From Rubrivivax sp. (GTDB lineage: Bacteria > Pseudomonadota > Gammaproteobacteria > Burkholderiales > Burkholderiaceae_C), in assembly GCA_024641965.1 (NCBI GenBank), contig JAHECC010000024.1, forward strand, positions 1-32,293: 32,293 nucleotides of DNA, given 5' to 3'. The notes beneath the pieces were generated by a model that saw only the letters and a list, made by a program, of their open reading frames with translations, was not told the origin of the DNA and made no database searches. The translations under genes were made by a program, and so were the position numbers. Below are positions 8,290-17,934 of the stretch, in pieces (position 1 is the stretch's first letter; every line of letters begins with the position of its first letter).

Positions 8290-8324
8290 GTCAGTGGCTC
8301 CCGGCCGACAGCAGGCATTGACGA

Positions 8325-8361
8325 ACCCCCTTGGGGAGCAGCGAACGCAGTGAGCGTGGGG
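8325..8361. repeat. GC-rich REP-like intergenic repeat unit
   Basis: Read on the minus strand, the element is CCCCACGCTCACTGCGTTCG followed by CTGCTCCCCAAGGGGGT. It holds a short CCCC-AA-GGGG hairpin next to a second imperfect dyad (CGCTCACTGCG). I recall elements of the form CCCCCACGCTCGCT...GCTGCCCCCC-AAGGGGG as frequent dispersed intergenic repeats in Comamonadaceae and relatives. The element lies between the dctQ stop and the dctM Shine-Dalgarno sequence, so on the operon mRNA it can fold between the two reading frames. Only this one copy was noticed in the window. Confidence 0.6.
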
Positions 8362-8367
8362 ACATCA

Positions 8368-8886
8368 TCAATGAGAACCCTCGGACAGCACGAAACCTTC
8401 GGGCGCACTGGCAAGGCCCAGCGTTTCGAGCAGCCGCCATGCATAGGCGATGCAGCCGATGACCGCCGGCAGCATCGATGCCGCATAACCCCACCACACG
8501 GGCATCTGCAGGATGAAGCTGACCTCGCCGTTGTCGCGGTAGTCGAGCATGGCCACGCCCATGCGCCACACCAGCAGCAGCCACACGAGCAGCATCAACG
8601 CATCGGCCACGACTTCGAGGCGACGCCGCATCGGCTTGGAGAAGCTCTTCCAGAACAGGTCCACCGACGCGTGGCCACGCTTCAGATGGCACCAAGGCAG
8701 GAAACAGAACACCGCGAGCGCGGTGCCGGCCTCGACCAGCTCGAAGTCACCCGGCACCGGGCCCAGCCCGGCGAAGGCAAATGCACGTCCGGCAATGCTG
8801 ATGACACTGATCAACGCCAGTGCAGCCAGCACAAAGGCGCCGAACCAAGCCATCAGCCGGCTCAGACTGTAGATGATGTTGTTCAT
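8368..8886 (-). CDS. dctQ: TRAP transporter small permease subunit, DctQ family
   Basis: This 172-residue membrane protein has the four-helix DctQ layout: hydrophobic segments near residues 10-38, 50-66, 85-110 and 125-148. A conserved-looking central part reads ELVEAGTALAVFCFLPWCHLKRGHASVD-like (only the ends are diagnostic: ELVEAGTA and KRGHASVDL). The ORF track extends far upstream, but the frame there overlaps the end of dctP in another frame, so I take MNNIIYSLSRL at 8886 as the start. Its Shine-Dalgarno sequence is weak. It sits 52 bases after the first dctP and 78 bases before dctM, as expected for a TRAP operon. It is the small inner-membrane subunit needed with DctM for transport. 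Confidence 0.9.
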   Translation of the reverse strand: MNNIIYSLSRLMAWFGAFVLAALALISVISIAGRAFAFAGLGPVPGDFELVEAGTALAVFCFLPWCHLKRGHASVDLFWKSFSKPMRRRLEVVADALMLLVWLLLVWRMGVAMLDYRDNGEVSFILQMPVWWGYAASMLPAVIGCIAYAWRLLETLGLASAPEGFVLSEGSH

Positions 8887-8938
8887 GAGGGACCTGAGCG
8901 CGGCGTGGCCGAAATCGTGCCACGCCTGCGGAGTCGAT

Positions 8939-9970
8939 CTACTTCTTCGAGTACTTCTCGACCAGCGCGCTGGCCTCGGCCGCCAGCTTCTGGCCGTCCA
9001 GTCCCTTGCCTCCCACTTCGGCGTACCAGATGGCGCGCGTGCCGTTGGCGGTGCGCTGCCAGCGTGCCGTCTGCTCCGCATTGAGCGTGACGATGCTGGT
9101 GCCGGACTTGATGGCCAGTGCCTCGCCGACCTTGTCGCCTGCATCCATGGCACGGCCGAACAGCGCCGCGGTCTCGCTGCCGCTGTTGGCGTCGATGACC
9201 TTCTTCAGGTCGGGCGGCAGCCTGTCGTAGGCTGACCTGTTCATGGCCACCGCGAAGGTCTGTGTGTACAGGCCCTTGCTGCCGGTAAAGCCGGTGGCGT
9301 TCTTGACGATCTGCTGCACCTTCAGCGCCGGCACCACCTCCCACGGAATGGTGGTGGCCGAAATCACCCCCTTGGACAAGGCCTCGCTTACCGCCGGCAC
9401 CGGCATGCCCACCGGCGTGGCGCCGAGTTGTTCGAGCATGATGTTGACGACGCGTGAACCACCGCGCACCTTCATGCCCTTCAGGTCCTCGAGCTTGGTG
9501 ATCGGGTCCTTGCTGTGGAACAGCCCCGGGCCGTGCACATGCACCGCGATCAGCTTGACGTCCTTGAATTCGTCCATCGCGAACTTCTCGACGTACTCCT
9601 GGAAGGCGCGTGACCCAGGTTCGGCCAGCCCCGTCGTGAAGGGCAGCTCGAAGGCCTCGGTCTTCGGGAAGCGACCCGGCGTGTAGCCCAGCACGGTCCA
9701 GACGATGTCCACCACGCCGTCCTTGGCCTGGTCGAAAAGCTCAGGCGGCCTGCCGCCCAACTGCATGGTCGGGAACTGTTGTACCTTGATGCGCCCGCCG
9801 CTGTCCTTCTCGACCTTCGCGGCCCAGGGCTTGATGGCCTTGTCCGGAATCGTCGCCTGCGGCGGCAGGAACTGGTGGAAACGCAGCGTCACGTCGGCCG
9901 CCAGCGCCGGTTGGGAGGCCGCTGCGACCAGCAGGCCCGCTGCGAGAAGGCAGCTCTGGAAGGATTTCAT
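8939..9970 (-). CDS. dctP: TRAP transporter substrate-binding protein, DctP family (first copy)
   Basis: The 343-residue protein has a signal peptide (MKSFQSCLLAAGLL..., cleavage after PALA) and the mature start ADVTLRFHQFLPPQAT. It contains the DctP arginine motif VRGGSRVVNIMLEQLGA and the conserved KGVISATTIPWEVVPALK. The ATG at 9970 has GGGAG upstream; the longer ORF-track start would put eleven polar residues in front of the signal peptide. The gene begins 29 bases after ligC on the same strand, which ties the transporter to the protocatechuate operon. It differs from its paralogue at 5906-6934 mostly in the C-terminal third, where ligand-selective differences could lie. The likely ligand is an aromatic or related carboxylate (inference from context). 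Confidence 0.93.
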   Translation of the reverse strand: MKSFQSCLLAAGLLVAAASQPALAADVTLRFHQFLPPQATIPDKAIKPWAAKVEKDSGGRIKVQQFPTMQLGGRPPELFDQAKDGVVDIVWTVLGYTPGRFPKTEAFELPFTTGLAEPGSRAFQEYVEKFAMDEFKDVKLIAVHVHGPGLFHSKDPITKLEDLKGMKVRGGSRVVNIMLEQLGATPVGMPVPAVSEALSKGVISATTIPWEVVPALKVQQIVKNATGFTGSKGLYTQTFAVAMNRSAYDRLPPDLKKVIDANSGSETAALFGRAMDAGDKVGEALAIKSGTSIVTLNAEQTARWQRTANGTRAIWYAEVGGKGLDGQKLAAEASALVEKYSKK

Positions 9971-9999
9971 GGTTCGTCTCCCTTGGGTTGAGTACGGGC

Positions 10000-12258
<2,259 letters not shown>

Positions 12259-12261
12259 TGT

Positions 12262-13179
12262 TCAGACCTCCTCTGGCCAGTACAGGCGCATCGGGTTGTC
12301 CACCAGCAGTTTCTTCTGCAGCTCCGGCGTGGTGGCGATGTGCGCAATGAAATCGACCAGCAGCCCGTCGTCGGGCATGTGGTCCTTCAGGTTCGGGTGC
12401 GGCCAGTCCGTGCCCCATAACACGCGGTCGGGGAAGGTTTCGACAATGCGCCGCGCAAAAGGCACCACGTCGCGATAGGCCTGCTGTTCGCCATCGAGCG
12501 CCTTCGGGCCGGTGAGGGACAGCCGCTCCGGGCAACTGACCTTGCTCCACACGTTGCCGTGTTCGCGCATGAACTTCACGAACAGCTCGAACTGCGGCCC
12601 GTCCACCGGCAGGCTGACATCGGGGCGACCCATGTGGTCGACCACCACCGTCGTCGGCAGCGCAGTGAAGAAGTCCCAAAGCTCGGGTAGATCCACCGCC
12701 TCGAAATAGATCACCACGTGCCAGCCCAGCGGGGCGATGCGCGTGGCAATGTCCATCAGCTCGTCCTTCGGCGTGAAGTCCACCAAACGCTTGACGAAGT
12801 TGAAGCGCACGCCACGCACGCCTGCGGCGTGCAATTGGCGAAGGTCGTCGTCGGTGACCGTGCGGCGCAGCGTGGCCACGCCCCGCGCAAGACCGTTGGA
12901 TGAGCGGCAGGCGTCGATCATGGCTCGGTTGTCGGCACCGTGGCAGGTGGCCTGCACGATGACGTTGCGCGCGAAGCCGAGATGGTCGCGCAACGCAAAC
13001 AACTGCTGCTTCGACGCATCGCAAGGCGTGTACTTGCGCTCGGGCGCAAAGGGAAATTCGGCGCCAGGTCCGAAGACATGGCAATGTGCATCGACGCTGC
13101 CGGGCGGCAGCACGAAGCGCGGCTTGCTCGGACCTGCGTACCAATCGAGCCAGCCAGGGGTCTTGGTGAATTCCATCAT
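12262..13179 (-). CDS. ligI: 2-pyrone-4,6-dicarboxylate lactonase (LigI)
   Basis: The 305-residue protein belongs to the amidohydrolase superfamily and has the LigI pattern. H32 and H34 are in VDAHCHVFGP, H182 in VVDHMGRPD, and the catalytic aspartate D258 in LWGTDWPHPN; in Sphingobium LigI the corresponding residues are, as I recall, H31, H33, H180 and D248. The family is unusual in not needing a metal. It hydrolyses 2-pyrone-4,6-dicarboxylate to 4-oxalomesaconate, the step after LigC. Two consecutive ATGs mark the start (13179/13176), seven bases after the DUF1932 gene, with GAGAG upstream. The next gene, ligA, starts three bases after the stop. Confidence 0.95.
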   Translation of the reverse strand: MMEFTKTPGWLDWYAGPSKPRFVLPPGSVDAHCHVFGPGAEFPFAPERKYTPCDASKQQLFALRDHLGFARNVIVQATCHGADNRAMIDACRSSNGLARGVATLRRTVTDDDLRQLHAAGVRGVRFNFVKRLVDFTPKDELMDIATRIAPLGWHVVIYFEAVDLPELWDFFTALPTTVVVDHMGRPDVSLPVDGPQFELFVKFMREHGNVWSKVSCPERLSLTGPKALDGEQQAYRDVVPFARRIVETFPDRVLWGTDWPHPNLKDHMPDDGLLVDFIAHIATTPELQKKLLVDNPMRLYWPEEV

Positions 13180-13186
13180 TTCGCTC

Positions 13187-14110
13187 TCAGCGATTCGGCA
13201 GCACGCTGGCGAGAATGCGGTCGGCCTCGGTGCGCCAGTCGGGGCTGTGCGCGAATTCGGCGTCGCCGCGCAGGCCGAACAGCCCCGCGTCGGCCAGATC
13301 GGCCATCCAGGCCTGGCGCTCTGCCGTGCCGGCGGCGGACCAGGGTGTCAGGCCGATCTCGCGCACGGTCTCGGCCACCTCGCGCACTTCCTCGCTGCGG
13401 CGCCGGCCATGCTCGATGACGCGCTGGAAGAAGTAGGCGCCCTGCTTCTCCCAGTCGATGCCGGGAAAGGTCTCCTTCAGCGAGGCCAGCACTGCGCCTT
13501 CGACGCCATAGGCGCGTGCGGCCGTGAAGCTTTCGATGACCATCGCCTCCAGGCCCTTGATCATCACGCTGCGGCACATCTTCGTGGCGCTGGCCACGCC
13601 CAGCTTGTCGGAGACGACCTTGGCCTCGAAACCCAGCGCCGCCAAACCCGGTTGCAGGCGCTGCGCGTCCACACCGCCCAGCAACAGCGGCACACGCAGG
13701 CGGTAGGGCGGTATCGAGGTCATGACCGCGGCTTCGACGAAGACCGTCCCGCCAGCCTCCACGGCCGCCGCAGCACGCAGCTTGGCACCCGGCGAGGCAG
13801 AGTTGAAGTCGAGGTACCAGGCCAGCGGTCGCAGCCCCGGCGCGCAGGCATGGGCCACGGCCACCGTCTGGCTGGCAGTCACGGCGGAGATCACCAGGTC
13901 CGACGCGGCGGCCAGTTCGGCATGCGAGGCGGCCAACACCACCCCATGTGCTGTTGCGTGCTCGCGAAGCGGCGCGGCGCGATCGTCGTCGAGCTTCAGG
14001 TCATAAGCCCGCACCGCGACGCCGCGTGCGCGCAGGTCCTCGGCCAGGATGCGGCCGACCTCGCCGTAGCCGACCAGGCCTACCTGCCAAAGCATGGGAT
14101 CGTCGTTCAT
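13187..14110 (-). CDS. NAD(P)-dependent oxidoreductase, 6-phosphogluconate dehydrogenase-like with DUF1932 domain
   Basis: The 307-residue protein has an N-terminal Rossmann fold (GLVGYGEVGRILA, glycines 14/16/19) like beta-hydroxyacid dehydrogenases. A C-terminal helical part of the DUF1932 type follows, with the candidate catalytic lysine K177 in GVASATKMCRS. I chose MNDDPMLWQVG at 14110, two bases after the ligK stop; a second ATG at 14095 (MLWQVGLVGYG) is equally compatible with the fold and neither has a strong Shine-Dalgarno. The gene is locked between ligK and ligI, so a role in protocatechuate or related aromatic catabolism is likely. Its reaction is not known to me. It is not homologous to the PrpF-type tautomerase LigU, so I do not assign that step to it. 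Confidence 0.85.
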   Translation of the reverse strand: MNDDPMLWQVGLVGYGEVGRILAEDLRARGVAVRAYDLKLDDDRAAPLREHATAHGVVLAASHAELAAASDLVISAVTASQTVAVAHACAPGLRPLAWYLDFNSASPGAKLRAAAAVEAGGTVFVEAAVMTSIPPYRLRVPLLLGGVDAQRLQPGLAALGFEAKVVSDKLGVASATKMCRSVMIKGLEAMVIESFTAARAYGVEGAVLASLKETFPGIDWEKQGAYFFQRVIEHGRRRSEEVREVAETVREIGLTPWSAAGTAERQAWMADLADAGLFGLRGDAEFAHSPDWRTEADRILASVLPNR

Positions 14111-14112
14111 GG

Positions 14113-14796
14113 TCAGTCGATGTACTTCAGGCCGGCCTTCTCGAGCGGGCCGCGCATGTCGTACATGTCCAAGCCCAGTACGCCAGCGGCAAGCTTGGCA
14201 CGCTTGGCGGCTTCGTTCGCCTCGCGCGCGGCGGCCGCGTCGGCCACCTTCATCGCCATCGCCGCGGGCACGACGACGACGCCATCGTCGTCGGCGACGA
14301 CCACGTCGCCGGGGTTGACCTCGGCACCGGCGCAGACCACGCGCACGTTGACCGAGCCGAGCGTGGCCTTGATCGTGCCCTTGGCGCTGATGGCCTTGCT
14401 CCACACCGGGAAGCCCATCGCCGTCAGGTCCTTGACGTCGCGACAGCCGCCGTCGATGACCAGGCCGAGCGCACCACGCGCGCGGAAGGAGGTGGCCAGC
14501 AGGTCGCCGAAGAAGCCGTCGCTGTTGTCCGCCGTGCAGGCCGCGACGACCACGTCACCGGGCTGCAATTGTTCGGCAGCGACATGCATCATCCAGTTGT
14601 CGCCCGGGTGCAGCAGCACCGTGACCGCCGTTCCGCAAAGGTGCGCGCCAGTGTAGATCGGCCGCATGTAGGGCTGCATCAGGCCGACACGGCCCATCGC
14701 CTCGTGCACGGTGGCGGCGCCGAAGGCCGCAAGTTTGCCCACCGCCGCCGGATCGGCGCGAACGATGTTGCGTTTGACGATGCCAAGTTGATACAC
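14113..14796 (-). CDS. ligK: 4-carboxy-4-hydroxy-2-oxoadipate aldolase (LigK/HMG-CHA aldolase)
   Basis: No ATG fits the family N-terminus, so I take the GTG at 14796 ([15 protein letters not shown]), which has GGGAG six bases upstream and starts one base after the ligJ stop. The 227-residue product matches the usual LigK length of about 228. Family motifs are [13 protein letters not shown] near the start and [12 protein letters not shown], whose R119/D120 correspond to the Arg-Asp pair in class II HMG/CHA aldolases. The fold is shared with RraA. It is a cytosolic, divalent-metal-dependent class II aldolase that splits 4-carboxy-4-hydroxy-2-oxoadipate to pyruvate and oxaloacetate, the last pathway step. 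The ORF-track extension to 14967 overlaps the end of ligJ and is a shadow. Confidence 0.93.
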   Translation of the reverse strand: MYQLGIVKRNIVRADPAAVGKLAAFGAATVHEAMGRVGLMQPYMRPIYTGAHLCGTAVTVLLHPGDNWMMHVAAEQLQPGDVVVAACTADNSDGFFGDLLATSFRARGALGLVIDGGCRDVKDLTAMGFPVWSKAISAKGTIKATLGSVNVRVVCAGAEVNPGDVVVADDDGVVVVPAAMAMKVADAAAAREANEAAKRAKLAAGVLGLDMYDMRGPLEKAGLKYID

Positions 14797-14797
14797 C

Positions 14798-15826
14798 TCA
14801 GACTCCCTTCGCCTTGAGCGCCCGGTCGAGGCGCGGAAACACGCGGCGCGCGTTGCCTTCATAGACCTTGTGCCGGTCGTCGCCGACGACGATGGTCGAT
14901 GCCTCGATGTAGCGCTTGGTGTCGTCGTAGTAGTTTCCGGTCTCGGGGTCGATGCCACGCACCGCACCGATCATCTCGCTGGCAAAGAGGATGTTATCGA
15001 CCGGGATCACGGTGGTCAGCAGGTCGATACCCGGTTGGTGGTAGACGCAGGTGTCGAAGAAGATGTTGTTCAGCAGGTGGTCCTTGAGCAGCGGCTTCTT
15101 CAGTTCCTGCGCCAAACCGCGGAAGCGCCCCCAGTGGTAGGGCACCGCGCCGCCGCCGTGCGGGATGATGAACTTCAGCGCCGGAAAGTCCTTGAACAGG
15201 TCGCTGGTCAGGCACTGCATGAACGCCGTGGTGTCGGCGTTCAGGTAGTGCGCGCCGGTGGTGTGGAAGCAGGCGTTGCAGCTGGTACTGACGTGGATCA
15301 TCGCCGGAATGTCCAGCTCGACCATCTTCTCGTAGATCGGGTACCAGTGGCGGTCGCTCAGCGGCGGGCTGGTCCAGTGTCCGCCGGAGGGGTCGGGGTT
15401 GAGGTTGATGCCGACATTGCCGTATTGGTTGACGCATTTCTCCAGCTCGGCGATACAGGACTTGGGGTCCACGCCCGGGCTTTGCGGCAGCATCGCCGCG
15501 GGGATGAAATGGTCGGGAAAGAGCTGCGACACGCGGTAGCACAGCTCGTTGCAGATCGCCGCCCAGGTGCTGCTGACCTCGAAGTCACCGATATGGTGCG
15601 CCATGAAGCTGGCGCGCGGGCTGAAGATCGTCAGGTCGCTGCCGCGCTCCTTCATCAGCCGCAGCTGGTTCGATTCGATCGATTCGCGCAACTCGTCGTC
15701 GCTGATCTTCAGCTCCGACACCTTGGGCATCTGCGCCGCATCGGCGATGCCGGCGATCTGGCGGTTGCGCCAGTTTTCCAGCGCCTTCGGTGCGGTGGTG
15801 TAGTGGCCGTGGCAGTCGATGATCAT
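14798..15826 (-). CDS. ligJ: 4-oxalomesaconate hydratase (LigJ)
   Basis: The 342-residue protein is an amidohydrolase-superfamily hydratase. Residues expected at the metal site are in place: H6 and H8 ([11 protein letters not shown]), H178 (AMIHVSTSC), H223 ([12 protein letters not shown]) and E284 ([12 protein letters not shown]). The spacing agrees with what I recall of characterised LigJ enzymes, including the acidic ligand near 284. It adds water to the enol form of 4-oxalomesaconate to give 4-carboxy-4-hydroxy-2-oxoadipate. The start ATG at 15826 has AAGGA nine bases upstream, so the longer ORF-track start is rejected. It follows the ModA-like gene by 25 bases and precedes ligK by one base. 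Confidence 0.95.
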   Translation of the reverse strand: MIIDCHGHYTTAPKALENWRNRQIAGIADAAQMPKVSELKISDDELRESIESNQLRLMKERGSDLTIFSPRASFMAHHIGDFEVSSTWAAICNELCYRVSQLFPDHFIPAAMLPQSPGVDPKSCIAELEKCVNQYGNVGINLNPDPSGGHWTSPPLSDRHWYPIYEKMVELDIPAMIHVSTSCNACFHTTGAHYLNADTTAFMQCLTSDLFKDFPALKFIIPHGGGAVPYHWGRFRGLAQELKKPLLKDHLLNNIFFDTCVYHQPGIDLLTTVIPVDNILFASEMIGAVRGIDPETGNYYDDTKRYIEASTIVVGDDRHKVYEGNARRVFPRLDRALKAKGV

Positions 15827-15851
15827 GGGGCGTGTCCTTCGTGGGCGGGCG

Positions 15852-16553
15852 TCATGCCGGCGCCATGCCGTGGCGGCGCTTGGCCTCGTCGGCGGCGGCC
15901 GAGCGTAGAAATTGCAGCAGCATGCGCACCGCGTCGCCCTGCCTCGATGCCGTGCAAAGGCCGGCCGAGAACGTGGTGACGATCTGCGCGCCTTCGGGCA
16001 TCGGGCCAAGAACGTCGATGCCGTCCAGGTGCATCAGCTCGCTCAGTTGCTGGAAGCCGATCTCGACCTGGCCTGAAGCCACCATGGCGCCCACCGGCAC
16101 ACCCGGCGGCGCCTGCCGCGTGCGTTCGCGTAGCCTGTCCGCAATGCCCCAGCGTTCGAACAGCGCCAGCAGCGCGGTGCCGCTCGGCCCGGTGGAGTAG
16201 CCGATGGACTGCGCGCGCAACAGCGTGTCGCGCAGCGCCGCCACCGATGCGATGTCCGGCCGCGCCGCACCGGCGCGCACGGCGATCGCGACACCCGAGC
16301 GCACCAGGTCCACCTTGCTGCCGGCGACCACATGGCCCTCGGCTTCGAGCTTGTCGATTGCGTCAGCCGCCAGCACCACCAGGTCGAAGGCCTCGCCAGA
16401 CGCGACACGCCGCGCCGCGTCGACACCGCCCACCGACTCGAACTCGACCTTGACCGCACCCGACACACCGCCCTGCCCGCGCCAGGCCTCAACCAACTCG
16501 GCCAACACCAGGCGGGTGGCCATAGAGGAGATTCCGTGCAGGCTTCGATTCAT
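15852..16553 (-). CDS. ModA-like substrate-binding domain protein without signal peptide
   Basis: The 233-residue protein has the layout of molybdate-type periplasmic binding proteins. The first strand reads LHGISSMATRLVLAELVEAW, followed by FESVGGVDAARRVASGEAFDLVVLAADAID, a SGVAIAVR segment, SIGYSTGPSGTALLALFERWG and GAMVASGQVEIGFQQLSEL. In the second half VLGPMPEGAQIVTTFSAGL is typical of the group. Unlike transporter receptors it has no signal peptide: the first beta-strand begins at residue 5, and the frame upstream gives no leader. It should therefore be cytoplasmic. It is the first gene of the lig operon, directly after the predicted promoter and 25 bases before ligJ. A role as a soluble ligand-binding or sensing protein is possible; the function is unknown. 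Confidence 0.8.
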   Translation of the reverse strand: MNRSLHGISSMATRLVLAELVEAWRGQGGVSGAVKVEFESVGGVDAARRVASGEAFDLVVLAADAIDKLEAEGHVVAGSKVDLVRSGVAIAVRAGAARPDIASVAALRDTLLRAQSIGYSTGPSGTALLALFERWGIADRLRERTRQAPPGVPVGAMVASGQVEIGFQQLSELMHLDGIDVLGPMPEGAQIVTTFSAGLCTASRQGDAVRMLLQFLRSAAADEAKRRHGMAPA

Positions 16554-16579
16554 GGGGCAAGGTTGCGCATCGAAGCCAA

Positions 16580-16608
16580 ATTATGGTCAGGCCAAGCCCG
16601 TCGAACAA
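16580..16608 (-). promoter_or_regulatory. Predicted sigma70-type promoter of the lig operon
   Basis: On the minus strand, TTGTTC (16603-16608) and CATAAT (16580-16585) are separated by exactly 17 bases. They match the -35 and -10 consensus in four and five of six positions. The predicted transcript would start about 20 bases ahead of the ATG of the ModA-like gene. It lies in the 124-base gap between the YihY stop and the operon's first start codon, the only sizeable gap upstream. In a high-GC genome an AT-rich -10 box in the right place is notable, but it remains a prediction. Confidence 0.6.
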
Positions 16609-16609
16609 C

Positions 16610-16643
16610 CGCAGAACGCCACTAGCAGATATCGCAGAACGGC
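16610..16643. promoter_or_regulatory. Tandem direct repeat upstream of the lig promoter (candidate activator site)
   Basis: CGCAGAACGCC (16610-16620) and CGCAGAACGGC (16633-16643) are two near-identical 11-base direct repeats with a 23-base period, close to two helical turns. The first begins two bases upstream of the predicted -35 box. This is where a transcriptional activator or repressor dimer would be expected. No regulator gene is adjacent, so the binding protein is unknown. Confidence 0.45.
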
Positions 16644-16677
16644 ATAGCCCGTCCTGCCAGATCCGGCGCGGGCAGAT

Positions 16678-17913
16678 TCACCTGCCCATCAGATCGGACA
16701 GTTTCAGTGCGCCCATTTGCGTGCGTTGCCTGAAGGCCAGCGTGCGCTCGTCCGGCGCGAGCAGAAGCTGGTCGATCAGGGCTTCGGCCGGTGTGCTTTC
16801 AGGGTCGCACAGCAGCACAAGGCGCTTTTCGCCGTCTTCGTCAAGCCGCGCCACCCAGCCGGGCGTGACCAGCATCTCGATGATCGGCTCGACCTGCAGC
16901 GGATCGGTGCGCACGCGAACAGCGAGCTGCATCGTCGTCAGTCCATGCGGCGGCTTGCCGCGTGCTTCATGCAACGCGCGCAGCAGCACCAGGGCCAGCG
17001 CAAAACGCTGGCCCGGCACGTCGCGATGGCGCACCAGGTTCATCCGCAGGCTCGGCGCATAGGCGGCGATGACGGCGCCGAAGAGCACGATCAGCCAGGA
17101 CAGGTAGATCCACAACAGCAGCAGCGGCAGTGTCGCGAAGGCGCCGTAGACCATCGAGATGCCGGGCATGGCACTGACATACCAGGCCAGCACACGTTGC
17201 GCCGCCTCGAAACCGATGGCCACGAACAGCCCGCCGGACAGCGCGTGGCGCCAGCGCACGTCGGTGTTGGGCACATAGCGGAACAACGCCGACATGCCCA
17301 GCATCAGCAGCGAGAACTCGAGCAGATCGAGCGCCACCGACAGGCCACCCGGCAGCGAGCCGACGAGGCCGCGCGAAGCCGTCAGCGCATAGGAACTCAT
17401 GCTTAGGCTGATGCCCAGCAGCAGCGGGCCCAGCGTGATCGCGGCCCAGTACACGAGCACGCGATGCGCGATCGGCCGCGGCTTGCGCACCCGCCAGATG
17501 CCGTTCAGCGTGCGGTCGATGGTCAGCATCAGCGCCAGCGCGGTGGCCAGCAGGAACACCAGGCCAGCGGTGCCCAGCCGGTTGGCCTTGGCGGCAAATT
17601 GCGTCAGCGCCGCCAGCACCGGACGGGCTATGCCGTCGGGCACCAGGCTTTGCAGGAAGTATTGCTGCAGGGCGTCCTGGAACCTGGAGAACATCGGGAA
17701 GGCCGAGAACAGCGCCAGCATCACCGTGGCCAAGGGCACCAGTGCGATCAGCGTCGTGAAGGTCAGGCTGCTGGCGGTGATGCCCAGGCGGTCTTCGCGA
17801 AAACGCAGCCGCAGGGTACGCAGCGTCTCGAACCAGGGCCAGGTGCGCAGCGTCTGCAGCAGCATGGCCGACAGCTCGGTGCCGGAGCGCCACAGCCCTT
17901 GGAGTGAACTCAT
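16678..17913 (-). CDS. YihY/virulence factor BrkB family membrane protein
   Basis: The 411-residue protein starts with a short soluble segment, then REDRLGITASSLTFTTLIALVP, the hallmark of the YihY/BrkB (formerly 'RNase BN') family. About six membrane helices follow, including LVYWAAITLGPLLLG, FRYVPNTDVRWRHAL and the ISMVYGAFATLPLLLLWIYLSW stretch. The C-terminal about 110 residues are soluble and resemble the winged-helix-like extension in betaproteobacterial members. The start at 17913 lies inside an inverted repeat shared with the divergent gene; an internal ATG at 17865 is an alternative. The family is an inner-membrane protein group of unsettled function; the old ribonuclease assignment is considered wrong. 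The ORF track runs on to 18375 over the neighbouring gene, which is a shadow. Confidence 0.9.
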   Translation of the reverse strand: MSSLQGLWRSGTELSAMLLQTLRTWPWFETLRTLRLRFREDRLGITASSLTFTTLIALVPLATVMLALFSAFPMFSRFQDALQQYFLQSLVPDGIARPVLAALTQFAAKANRLGTAGLVFLLATALALMLTIDRTLNGIWRVRKPRPIAHRVLVYWAAITLGPLLLGISLSMSSYALTASRGLVGSLPGGLSVALDLLEFSLLMLGMSALFRYVPNTDVRWRHALSGGLFVAIGFEAAQRVLAWYVSAMPGISMVYGAFATLPLLLLWIYLSWLIVLFGAVIAAYAPSLRMNLVRHRDVPGQRFALALVLLRALHEARGKPPHGLTTMQLAVRVRTDPLQVEPIIEMLVTPGWVARLDEDGEKRLVLLCDPESTPAEALIDQLLLAPDERTLAFRQRTQMGALKLSDLMGR

Positions 17914-17934
17914 GCTGGCTATGATGCCAGCATG
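17911..17934. repeat. Perfect inverted repeat spanning two divergent start codons
   Basis: CATGCTGGC-TATGAT-GCCAGCATG consists of two perfect 9-base arms around a 6-base centre. The outer CAT on the left is the ATG of the YihY gene and the outer ATG on the right is the start of the DUF2069 gene. No Shine-Dalgarno sequence fits between them. Confidence 0.85.

Noticed and set aside
6946-9084. 712-aa plus-strand ORF opposite dctM and dctQ
   Set aside because: Low-complexity His/Gln/Asp/Arg composition; the minus strand has intact TRAP subunits. It is a shadow.
12737-14656. 639-aa plus-strand ORF across ligI, the DUF1932 gene and ligK
   Set aside because: It spans three well-supported minus-strand genes and has no motif of its own.
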